This document shows, piece by piece, positions 35,151 through 43,332 of a stretch of DNA of 64,000 nt (the stretch's first letter is position 1; the number at the start of each line of letters is the position of its first letter). The stretch spans positions 117,910 to 181,909 of the forward strand of contig CAKVHQ010000001.1 of the NCBI GenBank assembly GCA_934749845.1, in the 5' to 3' direction. Below the pieces are notes generated by a model. It was not told the origin of the DNA and ran no database searches. It saw nothing but the letters and a program-made list of their open reading frames with translations. A program made the position numbers and the translations under genes. The stretch comes from an uncultured Clostridia bacterium (GTDB taxonomy: Bacteria > Bacillota > Clostridia > Christensenellales > UBA1242).

Positions 35151-35181
35151 TTGAAAAAATTCAATAAATATGTGTTATAAT
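35151..35181 (+). promoter_or_regulatory. Promoter of the LRR protein gene giving a leaderless transcript
   Basis: TTGAAA (35151-35156), 19 bases, TATAAT (35176-35181), with the ATG six bases later and no Shine-Dalgarno. Confidence 0.6.
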
Positions 35182-35187
35182 ATATTT

Positions 35188-36528
35188 ATGAGAAATATAT
35201 ATAGTAAAAAATTTAAAAGTGACATTTTGTGTTTAGCCTTGGCGGTTATAATGCTAGTCACTTTTTTTGCACTAAATTTAACAAATTTGAATGATAAACC
35301 TATTATCACAGTAAAAGCAGACAGCGTGCTAGACTTAAGTGACGACACAGAGATTACAAAAAGTTCAGGGCTTTATCAAATTGGAGATGAAGAACTTTAC
35401 TACGCACTTATTGATGCATACAACACAGGAAAGCAAGAAAACGAAAGAATTGATAAATTATATGTTGGAACATTTAAAACAACAACGAATTTAAATTTAA
35501 GTGGAAAAAATATAAATAAAGTTAGTGGTCTTGCTTTGTTTAAATTTGACTCACTAAAAACGCTTGATTTATCCAACAATAAATTAACACAAAATTTTAA
35601 TTCATTTGTTAATATGTCAAGTTTGGAAGTGTTAGATTTATCAAATAACCAATTAAGTTCTGTTGATTGTTCCTTTTCAAACAATATTAAAAATGTTAAC
35701 CTATCAAACAATTTGTTAACTTCATGCAATTTAAGTTCGTTGCAAACAGACGGCTATGCAAATATTTCTTTTAACAAGTTAGCAGATTTTTCAAAACTCA
35801 CTTTACCACAAACAAATGCTACAATTTTTGCAACTCACAATTTGTTAACTCAAGAAATTCCAAGTAATTTAACATGCACGCTTAATTTAGGCTATCAAGG
35901 CGGACTTAATGGCGTATCTTTAACAAAAAATTCCGTAATTAAGTTTTATGGATTAGATGGTGTTAGCAAAGTTGACATTTACAAAACAGATGAAGACGGA
36001 AATCTTCTTAACACCACACCTGTAAACACTTTAACAGCAGGCGAAGAACTAACTAATTTTCCTATCGCATATTACAAAGTTGTGTTTGACGAAGGCGAAA
36101 CTAGCCCAAAAGTTTACCAAGACATTTTTATTGTATGCAGACCAATAACACCTCAATTTAGTTTGTTTATAGATGGTAAGCAAACCGAAAAAGAATTGCA
36201 CATTATAAAGCAAATTGCCACATTAAAAATGGAGGCGGAAGGCGACATTTACTATACAATTAACGGTGGAGAAAAAATCAAAGGCAATGAAGTTTATATC
36301 AATCAAGCAGGCTCCTATACAATTACATGTTGGCAAAACCTAGACGGAATGGATAGCGAAAAAGTAACATATTTAGTAATTTCAAAATATGTTGCACCAC
36401 TAACTTTTGTTTGGATTTTGTTAGGGATAATATTCTTTGTATTTTTCTTCTATATTGGCGTGATTTGGAAAAATAATGTTAATAGTTCGCGCAAAAAAGA
36501 CGGAACAGGCAAAAAGGGTTTTAACTAA
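35188..36528 (+). CDS. Membrane-anchored leucine-rich-repeat protein
   Basis: 446 aa. Signal or anchor helix at residues 9-30 (DILCLALAVIMLVTFFAL), then about six leucine-rich repeats (LKTLDLSNNKL, LEVLDLSNNQLSSV, IKNVNLSNNLLTS) between residues 95 and 200, a beta domain, and a C-terminal membrane helix (FVWILLGIIFFVFFFYIGV) with a basic tail. The start at 35188 lies directly after a -10 box; an earlier in-frame start at 35170 would be inside the promoter. Its stop TAA overlaps the ATG of the pseudouridine synthase gene, implying coupling. Likely protein-protein contact on the cell surface. Confidence 0.78.
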   Translation: MRNIYSKKFKSDILCLALAVIMLVTFFALNLTNLNDKPIITVKADSVLDLSDDTEITKSSGLYQIGDEELYYALIDAYNTGKQENERIDKLYVGTFKTTTNLNLSGKNINKVSGLALFKFDSLKTLDLSNNKLTQNFNSFVNMSSLEVLDLSNNQLSSVDCSFSNNIKNVNLSNNLLTSCNLSSLQTDGYANISFNKLADFSKLTLPQTNATIFATHNLLTQEIPSNLTCTLNLGYQGGLNGVSLTKNSVIKFYGLDGVSKVDIYKTDEDGNLLNTTPVNTLTAGEELTNFPIAYYKVVFDEGETSPKVYQDIFIVCRPITPQFSLFIDGKQTEKELHIIKQIATLKMEAEGDIYYTINGGEKIKGNEVYINQAGSYTITCWQNLDGMDSEKVTYLVISKYVAPLTFVWILLGIIFFVFFFYIGVIWKNNVNSSRKKDGTGKKGFN

Positions 36529-37385
36529 TGAAACGAGATTTTACAGCAACCAAAAATGGAGATTTAATAAAAGAAATACAGGAACAATTTCCAAAAATCA
36601 ATTACAATCAAATTAAAACTTCATTAAGAAAAAAAGATATTAAAATAAATGGTAAAAAAGTAAGTCAATCAACCGAAATTTTCGTCGGGGACTATATAGA
36701 AATATTTTTGCCAGCCGAAAAGCCAAAAACAATCAACAAAATTTTTGAAGATGATAATGTTATAATTGCTTTCAAACCACAGGGAATGGAAGTGACAAAA
36801 AAAGATAAAGCATTCGACAGTTTAACGCTTGAAGAATTGGTTCAAGCTAGTGCCGTTCATAGGCTCGACAAAAACACAGAAGGCTTGGTTGTTTTAGCAA
36901 AAAACGAAATGGCAAAAAACGAACTAATCAAGGCGTTTAAATCTGGTCAAGTAAGCAAAAGATATTTAGCGATTGTAAGTGGAAAAGTTAAGCCAAAAGC
37001 ATGTTTAACTGCTTACTTAAAAAAAGACGCCGAGCATAATATAGTTAAAGTTTATAGCACCCCACAAACTGACGCAGTGCAAATTAAAACAAATTACAAT
37101 TTGCTTTCAAGTAGCGGAGCATTGTCGGTTATCGAAATTGAACTTTTAACCGGAAAAACTCATCAAATAAGAGCCCATTTAAGGCATGAAGAAATTTATG
37201 TTTTGGGTGACGAAAAATATGGCGACAAACAAATCAATAATAGGTATAGAGAGAAAAAACAATGCTTGTGTGCCTACTATTTAAAATTTAGTTTTAATAA
37301 ATCTAGCCCATTATTTTATTTAAACGAAAAAGTGTTTAAGGTTGAACCAACTTTTAAAAAATTAACAATTTTTAATGAAATTTAA
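36528..37385 (+). CDS. RluA-family pseudouridine synthase
   Basis: 285 aa. S4 RNA-binding domain at residues 15-70 (NQIKTSLRKKDIKINGKKV), then the RluA catalytic domain with motif II HRLDKNTEGLVVLAK containing the catalytic Asp, KRYLAIVSGK and the motif III LLTGKTHQIRAHL. It modifies uridine in rRNA or tRNA; the target (RluC/RluD/other) cannot be read from sequence. It starts at the stop of the LRR gene (TAATG), an unusual partner, and ends at a terminator. Confidence 0.9.
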   Translation: MKRDFTATKNGDLIKEIQEQFPKINYNQIKTSLRKKDIKINGKKVSQSTEIFVGDYIEIFLPAEKPKTINKIFEDDNVIIAFKPQGMEVTKKDKAFDSLTLEELVQASAVHRLDKNTEGLVVLAKNEMAKNELIKAFKSGQVSKRYLAIVSGKVKPKACLTAYLKKDAEHNIVKVYSTPQTDAVQIKTNYNLLSSSGALSVIEIELLTGKTHQIRAHLRHEEIYVLGDEKYGDKQINNRYREKKQCLCAYYLKFSFNKSSPLFYLNEKVFKVEPTFKKLTIFNEI

Positions 37386-37386
37386 C

Positions 37387-37416
37387 AAAAAAACTCGAAA
37401 AATACGAGTTTTTTTA
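37387..37416 (+). terminator. Terminator after the pseudouridine synthase gene
   Basis: AAAACTCG/CGAGTTTT stem with T7. Confidence 0.85.
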
Positions 37417-37460
37417 TTGTTTTTTATTTTTTTTACTTTTATATTTTTTAAAATGACATT

Positions 37461-37485
37461 AAAAAAAGGCTTTTCAGCCTTTTAT
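37461..37485 (-). terminator. Terminator after the metal ATPase gene
   Basis: AAAGGC/GCCTTT stem with T7 on the minus strand; overlaps the stop of the ATPase gene. Confidence 0.75.
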
Positions 37486-39512
37486 TTATTTGGTTTATAT
37501 TTTAATGCTCGCAAACTATTTAGTATGGCAAGAAGTGTAACTCCAACATCGGCAATAACAGCACTTAACATTCCGGTAACTCCAAATGCACCTAATGTTA
37601 AGAATGTAAATTTTATTAGTGCCGACAAGATTATATTTTGCCAAACAATTTTTCGTGTGAATTTGCTAATTTTAATGCCGTCAATAATTTTGTGAGGATT
37701 GTCGTTTGCAATCACTATGTCGGAAGCCTCGATGCTTGCACTTGCTCCATTTAGTCCCATACTAATTCCAACATCGGCAAGGGTTAGAGAAGGGGCATCG
37801 TTTATGCCATCGCCAACATATCCAACAATTTTATTTTCCTTTTTTGTGTTTTCAATCCATTCAAATTTGTTTTGTGGCAAAAGTTTAGCGAATGCTTTGT
37901 CAACTTCAAGTTCTTTTGCAACATTTTGCACAATTTCATCGTTGTCGCCCGAAAGCATAACGGTTTCAACTTTCATTTGTTTTAATTGGTTAATTGTCTG
38001 TTTTGAAGTGTCTTTAATTTTATCTTTTAATTCAATAATACCAATCAAATTATCATTTTCATAAACTTCAACATTCGTTCCAACATTTATGTTTGATTTT
38101 CTTCCAACAAAATATTGGTTTTTATTGTGTGAGAAATATACTCCTTCGCCGGCAATCTCTTTGAAGTCTTCCACTTTTTCAAGTGGTCTTGCAACGCTAC
38201 GAACAATCGCTTTTGCAAGTGGATGATTGGAAAATTGTTCGCCCAAACTTGCAAAATAAATTATGTCTTCTTTATTATATTCTTCTTTTTTAACATCTAC
38301 CGAAACAATTTCAAATTCGCCCGTTGTTAAAGTTCCTGTTTTATCAAATGCGATTATTTGTGTTTTTGCTAATATATCAAGATAGTTTGAGCCTTTGATT
38401 AAAACGCCATTTTTGCTTGCGTTGCCAATTCCCGAAAAATAGGCAAGTGGGACGGATATTGCAAACGCACATGGGCAAGAAATAACTAGGAAAATCAAAC
38501 CACGATATACCGCTGTGTTAAAGTTTTTGGTAACTAACCAAACAATCGACCAAACGATGAATGCTAGGGCAATAACACCTAGTGAGTACCATTTTGAAAT
38601 TTTAGAAATTACAGTTTCTGTTTTGGCTTTTTTGTCGCTTGCGTTTTCAATTAAATCTAAAATTTTATTTACAGTTGAGTTTACATAAGTTGTTATGGCT
38701 TTAACTTGAATCATGCCGTCTAACACTATCGAGCCAGACAAAATTTCGTCGCCTTCTTTAACAAGGGTTGGCAAACTTTCGCCTGTTAAGCTTTGCGTGT
38801 TTAACGAAACACTACCCTTTGTAACCATTCCATCAACAGCCACTTTTTCGCCCGCACGGATAACTAAAATATCATCAATTTTAATTTCGCTTGGGTTAAC
38901 TTTTTTTTCGTTTCCGTCACTATCCAAAACAACGGCAAACTCTGGTTTTATGTTGGTTAGTTCTTCTATAGACTTTTTGGATTTGTTAAGCGCAATACTT
39001 TCAAGAATTTTGCCGATAGAATATAATGCAACAACCATTAAGCCATCGCAATGCTCTCCAACAAGTGTTGCTCCAATAATCGAAATAGTAACTAAAAAGT
39101 TTTCGTTAATCGTGCCTTTTAAAAGTAACATCAGTGCTTTATAGTAAGTTTTGTAGCCCATAAGTAATGCACTTGAAACAAACAATGTCCAATAAAGCCA
39201 AGTTGGCATAGGCACGGTCAAAACTATAGCCATGGTCACAATACCAATTAAAAGTAAAGTGAAATCTAAAAGCGTGCTGTTATTCTTCTTCTTTTTGGAA
39301 GGGACAATAATACAAGCGTCAGGCTCTAACTTTTTTGTTAAACTTATGGCGTCTTGAAGTGCCTTTTGTTCATCATCAAATTCTAGTTCTAGCGAAGATT
39401 TAACAAACTTTATGCTAGCACTTTTAATGGTGGGCAGTTGGTTTAATTTGCTTTCCAAACTTCTTGCACAATTTGGGCAATCAAGACCTTCAATTCTGTA
39501 TTTTTTTCTCAT
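37482..39512 (-). CDS. cadA: P1B-type heavy-metal-exporting ATPase (Zn/Cd/Pb type)
   Basis: 676-aa transition-metal pump. N-terminal metal-binding domain with GLDCPNCA (residues 9-16), several membrane helices, actuator motif LTGESLPT, membrane CPC motif in SCPCAFAISVPLA, phosphorylation motif DKTGTLTTGEF, the P1B-specific HPLAKAI and the hinge VGDGINDAPSL. CPC with a single CxxC domain and the neighbouring CadC-like regulator indicate Zn2+/Cd2+/Pb2+ rather than copper, by inference. The gene overlaps the regulator gene by 4 bases and shares its promoter. Confidence 0.92.
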   Translation of the reverse strand: MRKKYRIEGLDCPNCARSLESKLNQLPTIKSASIKFVKSSLELEFDDEQKALQDAISLTKKLEPDACIIVPSKKKKNNSTLLDFTLLLIGIVTMAIVLTVPMPTWLYWTLFVSSALLMGYKTYYKALMLLLKGTINENFLVTISIIGATLVGEHCDGLMVVALYSIGKILESIALNKSKKSIEELTNIKPEFAVVLDSDGNEKKVNPSEIKIDDILVIRAGEKVAVDGMVTKGSVSLNTQSLTGESLPTLVKEGDEILSGSIVLDGMIQVKAITTYVNSTVNKILDLIENASDKKAKTETVISKISKWYSLGVIALAFIVWSIVWLVTKNFNTAVYRGLIFLVISCPCAFAISVPLAYFSGIGNASKNGVLIKGSNYLDILAKTQIIAFDKTGTLTTGEFEIVSVDVKKEEYNKEDIIYFASLGEQFSNHPLAKAIVRSVARPLEKVEDFKEIAGEGVYFSHNKNQYFVGRKSNINVGTNVEVYENDNLIGIIELKDKIKDTSKQTINQLKQMKVETVMLSGDNDEIVQNVAKELEVDKAFAKLLPQNKFEWIENTKKENKIVGYVGDGINDAPSLTLADVGISMGLNGASASIEASDIVIANDNPHKIIDGIKISKFTRKIVWQNIILSALIKFTFLTLGAFGVTGMLSAVIADVGVTLLAILNSLRALKYKPNK

Positions 39513-39874
39513 TTTTTCAACTCCAAAATATGCTCTAAACTAACATCAAAAACTTGTGTAACATGTTCATCGGCAAGCGTGTACCACACTTCTTTTCCAA
39601 CTTTTCGCGACTTTATCAAATTCATGTCTTTTAAGTTTTTAAGTTGATGTGACACCGCCGATTTGGTCATGTTTAGCATACAAGATATGTCGCAAACACA
39701 AAGTTCGTTTTTTTCTAAAATATTAACAATTTTTATGCGTGTGCTGTCCGCTAACGCTTTGTAAAAATCAGCAATCATTATTAAGGAATCATCGTCAAGC
39801 ATGTTTTCTTTTGCCTTTTCAACTTTTTCGCTATGGATAACTTCGCAATCGCATTCAATTTCGTTTTTCCCCAT
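39509..39874 (-). CDS. ArsR/SmtB-family metal-responsive repressor (CadC-like)
   Basis: 121-aa winged-helix repressor that releases DNA on metal binding. It has the metal-site motif ELCVCD (Cys59, Cys61) on the recognition-helix side and N-terminal cysteines Cys8 and Cys10, the combination seen in CadC. The DNA-binding part is MTKSAVSHQLKNLKDMNLI. AAGGAG precedes the ATG. Two TGAA-N6-TTCA palindromes lie in its promoter, so it probably represses itself and the ATPase gene. Confidence 0.9.
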   Translation of the reverse strand: MGKNEIECDCEVIHSEKVEKAKENMLDDDSLIMIADFYKALADSTRIKIVNILEKNELCVCDISCMLNMTKSAVSHQLKNLKDMNLIKSRKVGKEVWYTLADEHVTQVFDVSLEHILELKK

Positions 39875-39905
39875 TTCAATCTCCTTTATACTGTATGTTT
39901 TTGGT

Positions 39906-39919
39906 TGAATAATTGTTCA
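39906..39919. promoter_or_regulatory. ArsR/CadC-type operator, downstream copy
   Basis: TGAATAATTGTTCA, a TGAA-N6-TTCA palindrome just downstream of the -10 box, covering the expected start of transcription. Confidence 0.7.
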
Positions 39920-39928
39920 ATCGTGTGT

Positions 39929-39958
39929 ATTATAGTTGAACAGACATTCAACTGTCAA
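39929..39958 (-). promoter_or_regulatory. Promoter of the cad-like operon with operator in the spacer
   Basis: Minus strand TTGACA (39953-39958), 18-base spacer and TATAAT (39929-39934). The spacer holds the palindrome TGAACAGACATTCA (39937-39950, TGAA-N6-TTCA), the SmtB/CadC operator form, so bound repressor would block polymerase. Confidence 0.8.
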
Positions 39959-40068
39959 CTGTTTTTATGCTTTTCTTACAAAATTTGAGTTATGGTTTTT
40001 GTGCGGTATCATTTTTTGTTTTAATTTTTAAAATAAATTTGCTATCATCTTAATTGAAGGAGAATTTT

Positions 40069-40926
40069 ATGGGTGTCCTAAAAAGAATATTTTTTACATT
40101 AATAATAATTATTGCCATTTTGGCAGTGGGTGTAATTGGAGGATATATTTTTGTGCGTTCTAAATATGGCATAGACCTTTTTAACACTGTTGGACAATTA
40201 AAAACATTAAACAAAAAGGTTGATGAACAACAAATTTGTCCTAACGCATTTACTATTGATGATATGGCACAAGTGCAAACAAATGTTAACGCCTCGGTTG
40301 ATGGCTTAATTAAGCATGACGATGATGGCTATTCGGTAGATTTTAATATTTCGGCAACAGAAATGAAATGGGCTATATCGTTAACCGACAAACAACTTGG
40401 TGCTTTGGCAAAAACTGTTATTGATGAGCAGATGGCAAACAAAGTTACAGTAAACGATATTGAAATTCCGCTTGAACTAAAGCAAATTCAAATTTCTAAT
40501 GTCCAAGCAAATGGCAACGCAACTTTTAACACCGTTGTTAAGTTGGATATACGAAACCTTAAAAACGAACTTAAAGGCTTTCCTTTTAAGTATTTAAAAA
40601 GATTTGTTCCTGATTATCTTTACATTTCGTCAACAGTGGATGTAGTTAAATCGGAGCAACCTTTTGAGTACACAGTTAGCCACAATTCGTTGTTAATAAA
40701 CAACTTAAATAAAGAACAAAGTGAGGACTTTTTCAAAACACTAAATGTGGTTATTAAAATGGGAACAGCTGACAGTTTGAATGAGAGAATAGGTTCAACC
40801 ATTTTAAGCGTGCTTGTTGGAAGTGAAGATTCAACTGGTTTAGCATATAGCCTAAAGCCACTAGGAGCAACAGATTTTAAATTCACAACAGACGGCACAA
40901 ACAATTACTTTAGCATAGTTAAATAA
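40069..40926 (+). CDS. Membrane-anchored protein, 285 aa, unknown function
   Basis: Not recognised. One N-terminal membrane helix (residues 5-29, IFFTLIIIIAILAVGVIGGYIF), then an outside domain of alternating strands (DGLIKHDDDGYSVDFNISAT, GNATFNTVVKLDIRNL). The start at 40069 follows AAGGAG at good distance. A terminator follows (40925-40949). The alternating strand pattern recalls the repeat units of the 1912-aa protein further on, but this is an impression, not an alignment. Confidence 0.65.
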   Translation: MGVLKRIFFTLIIIIAILAVGVIGGYIFVRSKYGIDLFNTVGQLKTLNKKVDEQQICPNAFTIDDMAQVQTNVNASVDGLIKHDDDGYSVDFNISATEMKWAISLTDKQLGALAKTVIDEQMANKVTVNDIEIPLELKQIQISNVQANGNATFNTVVKLDIRNLKNELKGFPFKYLKRFVPDYLYISSTVDVVKSEQPFEYTVSHNSLLINNLNKEQSEDFFKTLNVVIKMGTADSLNERIGSTILSVLVGSEDSTGLAYSLKPLGATDFKFTTDGTNNYFSIVK

Positions 40927-40949
40927 AAAGGGCAGTTTTGCCCTTTTTT
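40925..40949 (+). terminator. Terminator
   Basis: AAAAAGGGCA/TGCCCTTTTTT stem after the 285-aa gene. Confidence 0.85.
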
Positions 40950-41067
40950 GTAATTATAACGGATAAATTTGCTTGCTATCGTTTGTTTTAACTAACAAAT
41001 ACTAAAATTATTTGATTTATTTATGTATTTATGATAATTTAAAAATAAGAATAAATGGAGGATATTT

Positions 41068-41757
41068 ATGGAAAAAACTAGAAAAACTTTGATGATTGTT
41101 TCGTTGTCGGCACTTGCAATTTCGTGCATTATGCTTATCTTGGCAGTTTTTAAAGTTAAAATTTTTGAAGGTGTGCCACTTCGACTACTATTAGTGTTCA
41201 GCACCATCGCAGTTTCGTGTGGAATATCAATCAACGAACTTGCTATTATTAAAAGAAAGAAAATTTTAGGTTTTGTGGGATTAGGTCTTTTAGCACTTTC
41301 TGTTGTTATGGCAATGATAATTTTCTGCTCAAATTTGCTTGAGATGGAAAGCGTATTTAACCGTATAACAGGAATTGTTGCAGTATCAAGTGTGTTGTTT
41401 ATTGTGATTATTTCGCTTTACTCAAAACTTGGAAAATCAGTTTTGGGATTACAAATTCCAACATATGTTTGCTTAATTGCTCTTGACATTATGATTTCAC
41501 TTTTGATTGGTGGAGTTGCTTTGTTTGAGCAAAACGGTATGCTTCAGGTGTTTATTGTTTTGATTATAGTTTGTGTTGGACTTTTAATTGCTTCGTCAGT
41601 TATTAGTTCAAAGAAAAGAACATCAAGCGAAGATGTTCAACATAAAGGAAACATCAAAATGATTTCCATTCCTACTGTTGAATATGAAAATTTAAAAAGC
41701 GAAAACGAAGCATTAAAAAAAGAAAATGCCGAACTAAAAGCAAGATTAGGAGAATAA
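41068..41757 (+). CDS. Polytopic membrane protein with C-terminal coiled coil, unknown function
   Basis: 229 aa. Six predicted membrane helices (for example LMIVSLSALAISCIMLILAVF, FVGLGLLALSVVMAMIIFC, FIVLIIVCVGLLIASSV) and a cytosolic tail ending in a heptad-type coiled coil, YENLKSENEALKKENAELKA. GGAGGA precedes the ATG; a terminator follows at 41767-41795. No family recognised. Confidence 0.7.
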   Translation: MEKTRKTLMIVSLSALAISCIMLILAVFKVKIFEGVPLRLLLVFSTIAVSCGISINELAIIKRKKILGFVGLGLLALSVVMAMIIFCSNLLEMESVFNRITGIVAVSSVLFIVIISLYSKLGKSVLGLQIPTYVCLIALDIMISLLIGGVALFEQNGMLQVFIVLIIVCVGLLIASSVISSKKRTSSEDVQHKGNIKMISIPTVEYENLKSENEALKKENAELKARLGE

Positions 41758-41766
41758 CTAAAAATA

Positions 41767-41795
41767 AAGTCAAGTTCAAAACTTGGCTTTTTTTT
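41767..41795 (+). terminator. Terminator
   Basis: AAGTCAAGTT paired with ACTTGGCTT, then T8. Confidence 0.8.
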
Positions 41796-41861
41796 AATTA
41801 TTTAAAAAAACAAGAGCAAAATTTTGGTTTTGAAAATACAATGTTTTAGGGGGAAACTAAT

Positions 41862-42176
41862 ATGGAACCAGATGAAATCATCAAAGTGGTTTCGTTATGT
41901 GTCTCTCTGTTAATCTCGATTTTTGGCTTTGTTGTTGCTGTCATAAAAGAAGTGAAGCTAAAAAAATGGGACCAAATTAAGTCTGTTTTAATAACCTTCA
42001 TAGAAAAAGCCGAAGAATATACAACGTATTCTGGTGCAGAGAAAAAAACTGCAGTGCTTAAATGGACTAAAGAGTTTTGCGACAGCCACAACATAAAATT
42101 TGATGTGGAAAAAGTAAGCGAACAAATTGAAGAACTTGTTGAGTTCACAAAAAAGGTTAACAAAAAAGACAACTAA
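41862..42176 (+). CDS. Phage-holin-like small membrane protein (LL-H type)
   Basis: 104 aa with one N-terminal membrane helix (VVSLCVSLLISIFGFVVAVI) and an amphipathic, charged C-terminal part (AVLKWTKEFCDSHNIKFDVE, EQIEELVEFTKKVN). That layout and the C-terminal pattern resemble holins of the LL-H family. There is no endolysin or other phage gene beside it, so it may be a domesticated gene or a mere look-alike. GGGGG lies upstream of the ATG; a terminator follows at 42200-42226. Confidence 0.5.
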   Translation: MEPDEIIKVVSLCVSLLISIFGFVVAVIKEVKLKKWDQIKSVLITFIEKAEEYTTYSGAEKKTAVLKWTKEFCDSHNIKFDVEKVSEQIEELVEFTKKVNKKDN

Positions 42177-42199
42177 TAGAAACCAAAACACCGAAAAAT

Positions 42200-42226
42200 A
42201 AAAAGGCATAAAATCCTGCCTTTTTA
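42200..42226 (+). terminator. Terminator
   Basis: AAAAAGGCA/TGCCTTTTT stem. Confidence 0.8.
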
Positions 42227-42401
42227 TTCTATTTAAAGTAAACTAGCGCTTATTTTAAGGCGTTTTTTTGTTTTTTTTATATTGTAGTATACAATATACC
42301 TAAAAAAATTGTTAGGAAAAATCTATTTTTATGGTAAAATGACAGAGTAGGGAAACTACATGTTTTTTTTGCACGAATGAAAATTAAGGAATAAAAATAA
42401 A

Positions 42402-43325
42402 TTGGAAAATACATCAACAGATAGTCTTCCTTTTGAACCTAGCAAGGTAAAAAAGAAAAGATTAGCACTTTTAATAACCCAAATTGTAACTCTTGTGATT
42501 GTGGCAGGAGTTGCCATTTTTGCTGGGTGGTTTGTGGTTGGAGATTTAATTATTGGAAAAATAGACACTTTCGACCCAACAAAATATAACGCTTCAAATT
42601 ACGAAGAAAGTCAGGCAAATATTGCACTGTGGAAAACTAAAGCGCTTAATGAACTAACAGCAACTCAAATCTTTGTTGTGGCTCAAGCGAAAATTCAAGA
42701 CTGCTCTTATTATGGAATTTACACAAAAGGCTATAATGGCGAAGATAAGGGAATTGTTAATGCACCTTTCGGTCAAAAACAAGATTTATATGGCTACCGC
42801 TATCGTGATAACTTGAAAGGTTATTTTGATTATTACAGCACGGGGCTTGCAACCGTTGTTAAAAAAGTTGAGTACACTTTTGGCGTTGATGAATTTTACT
42901 GCTACGAAGGTAAAATTACGAATGGCGTTACAAACTGGACACCATTTAAAACAGCAAGTGGCTGTGCGTATAGAACAGGCGAAGAATATATTGAAATGAC
43001 AGGTTGCAACGCGCAAGACCCAATCGACTATATAGTATCGTTAAAAACAGTTCTAACCGAAAAATCAAACGTCATGGTTAACGGGTATCACAGTTTCACT
43101 TTAACCCTAGACTCATCAACCTCGGTTCTTCATTATGTTAAAAAAATGAACTACATGAGTGGCTTTGGTTATCCAAAGTTTTCGAGCATAGAACTTAGGT
43201 TTGAAGTTGACGATGATATGAACTTTCAAAATATTTACATAAACGAAAATTATAAAGTTATTGGTATGGACGCAAATTCAAAGTACAAAATGGAATTTGT
43301 GTACGAAAACGTAGAAACAAGGTAA
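42402..43325 (+). CDS. Membrane-anchored extracytoplasmic protein, 307 aa, unknown function
   Basis: Not recognised. A charged 25-residue cytosolic N-terminus, one membrane helix (ALLITQIVTLVIVAGVAIFAG) and a beta-rich outside domain with many Tyr residues. Start is TTG at 42402, supported by AAGGA eleven bases upstream; no in-frame ATG is available. The C-terminal strands (FEVDDDMNFQNIYINENYKV, YKMEFVYENV) resemble in outline the end of the protein at 34194-35150. Seven bases separate it from the giant repeat gene, so both are probably one operon and may form a complex. Confidence 0.68.
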   Translation: MENTSTDSLPFEPSKVKKKRLALLITQIVTLVIVAGVAIFAGWFVVGDLIIGKIDTFDPTKYNASNYEESQANIALWKTKALNELTATQIFVVAQAKIQDCSYYGIYTKGYNGEDKGIVNAPFGQKQDLYGYRYRDNLKGYFDYYSTGLATVVKKVEYTFGVDEFYCYEGKITNGVTNWTPFKTASGCAYRTGEEYIEMTGCNAQDPIDYIVSLKTVLTEKSNVMVNGYHSFTLTLDSSTSVLHYVKKMNYMSGFGYPKFSSIELRFEVDDDMNFQNIYINENYKVIGMDANSKYKMEFVYENVETR

Positions 43326-43332
43326 AAAAGAA

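Noticed and set aside
37375..37695. Plus-strand frame of 106 codons
   Set aside because: Spans two terminators and lies antisense to the metal ATPase gene.
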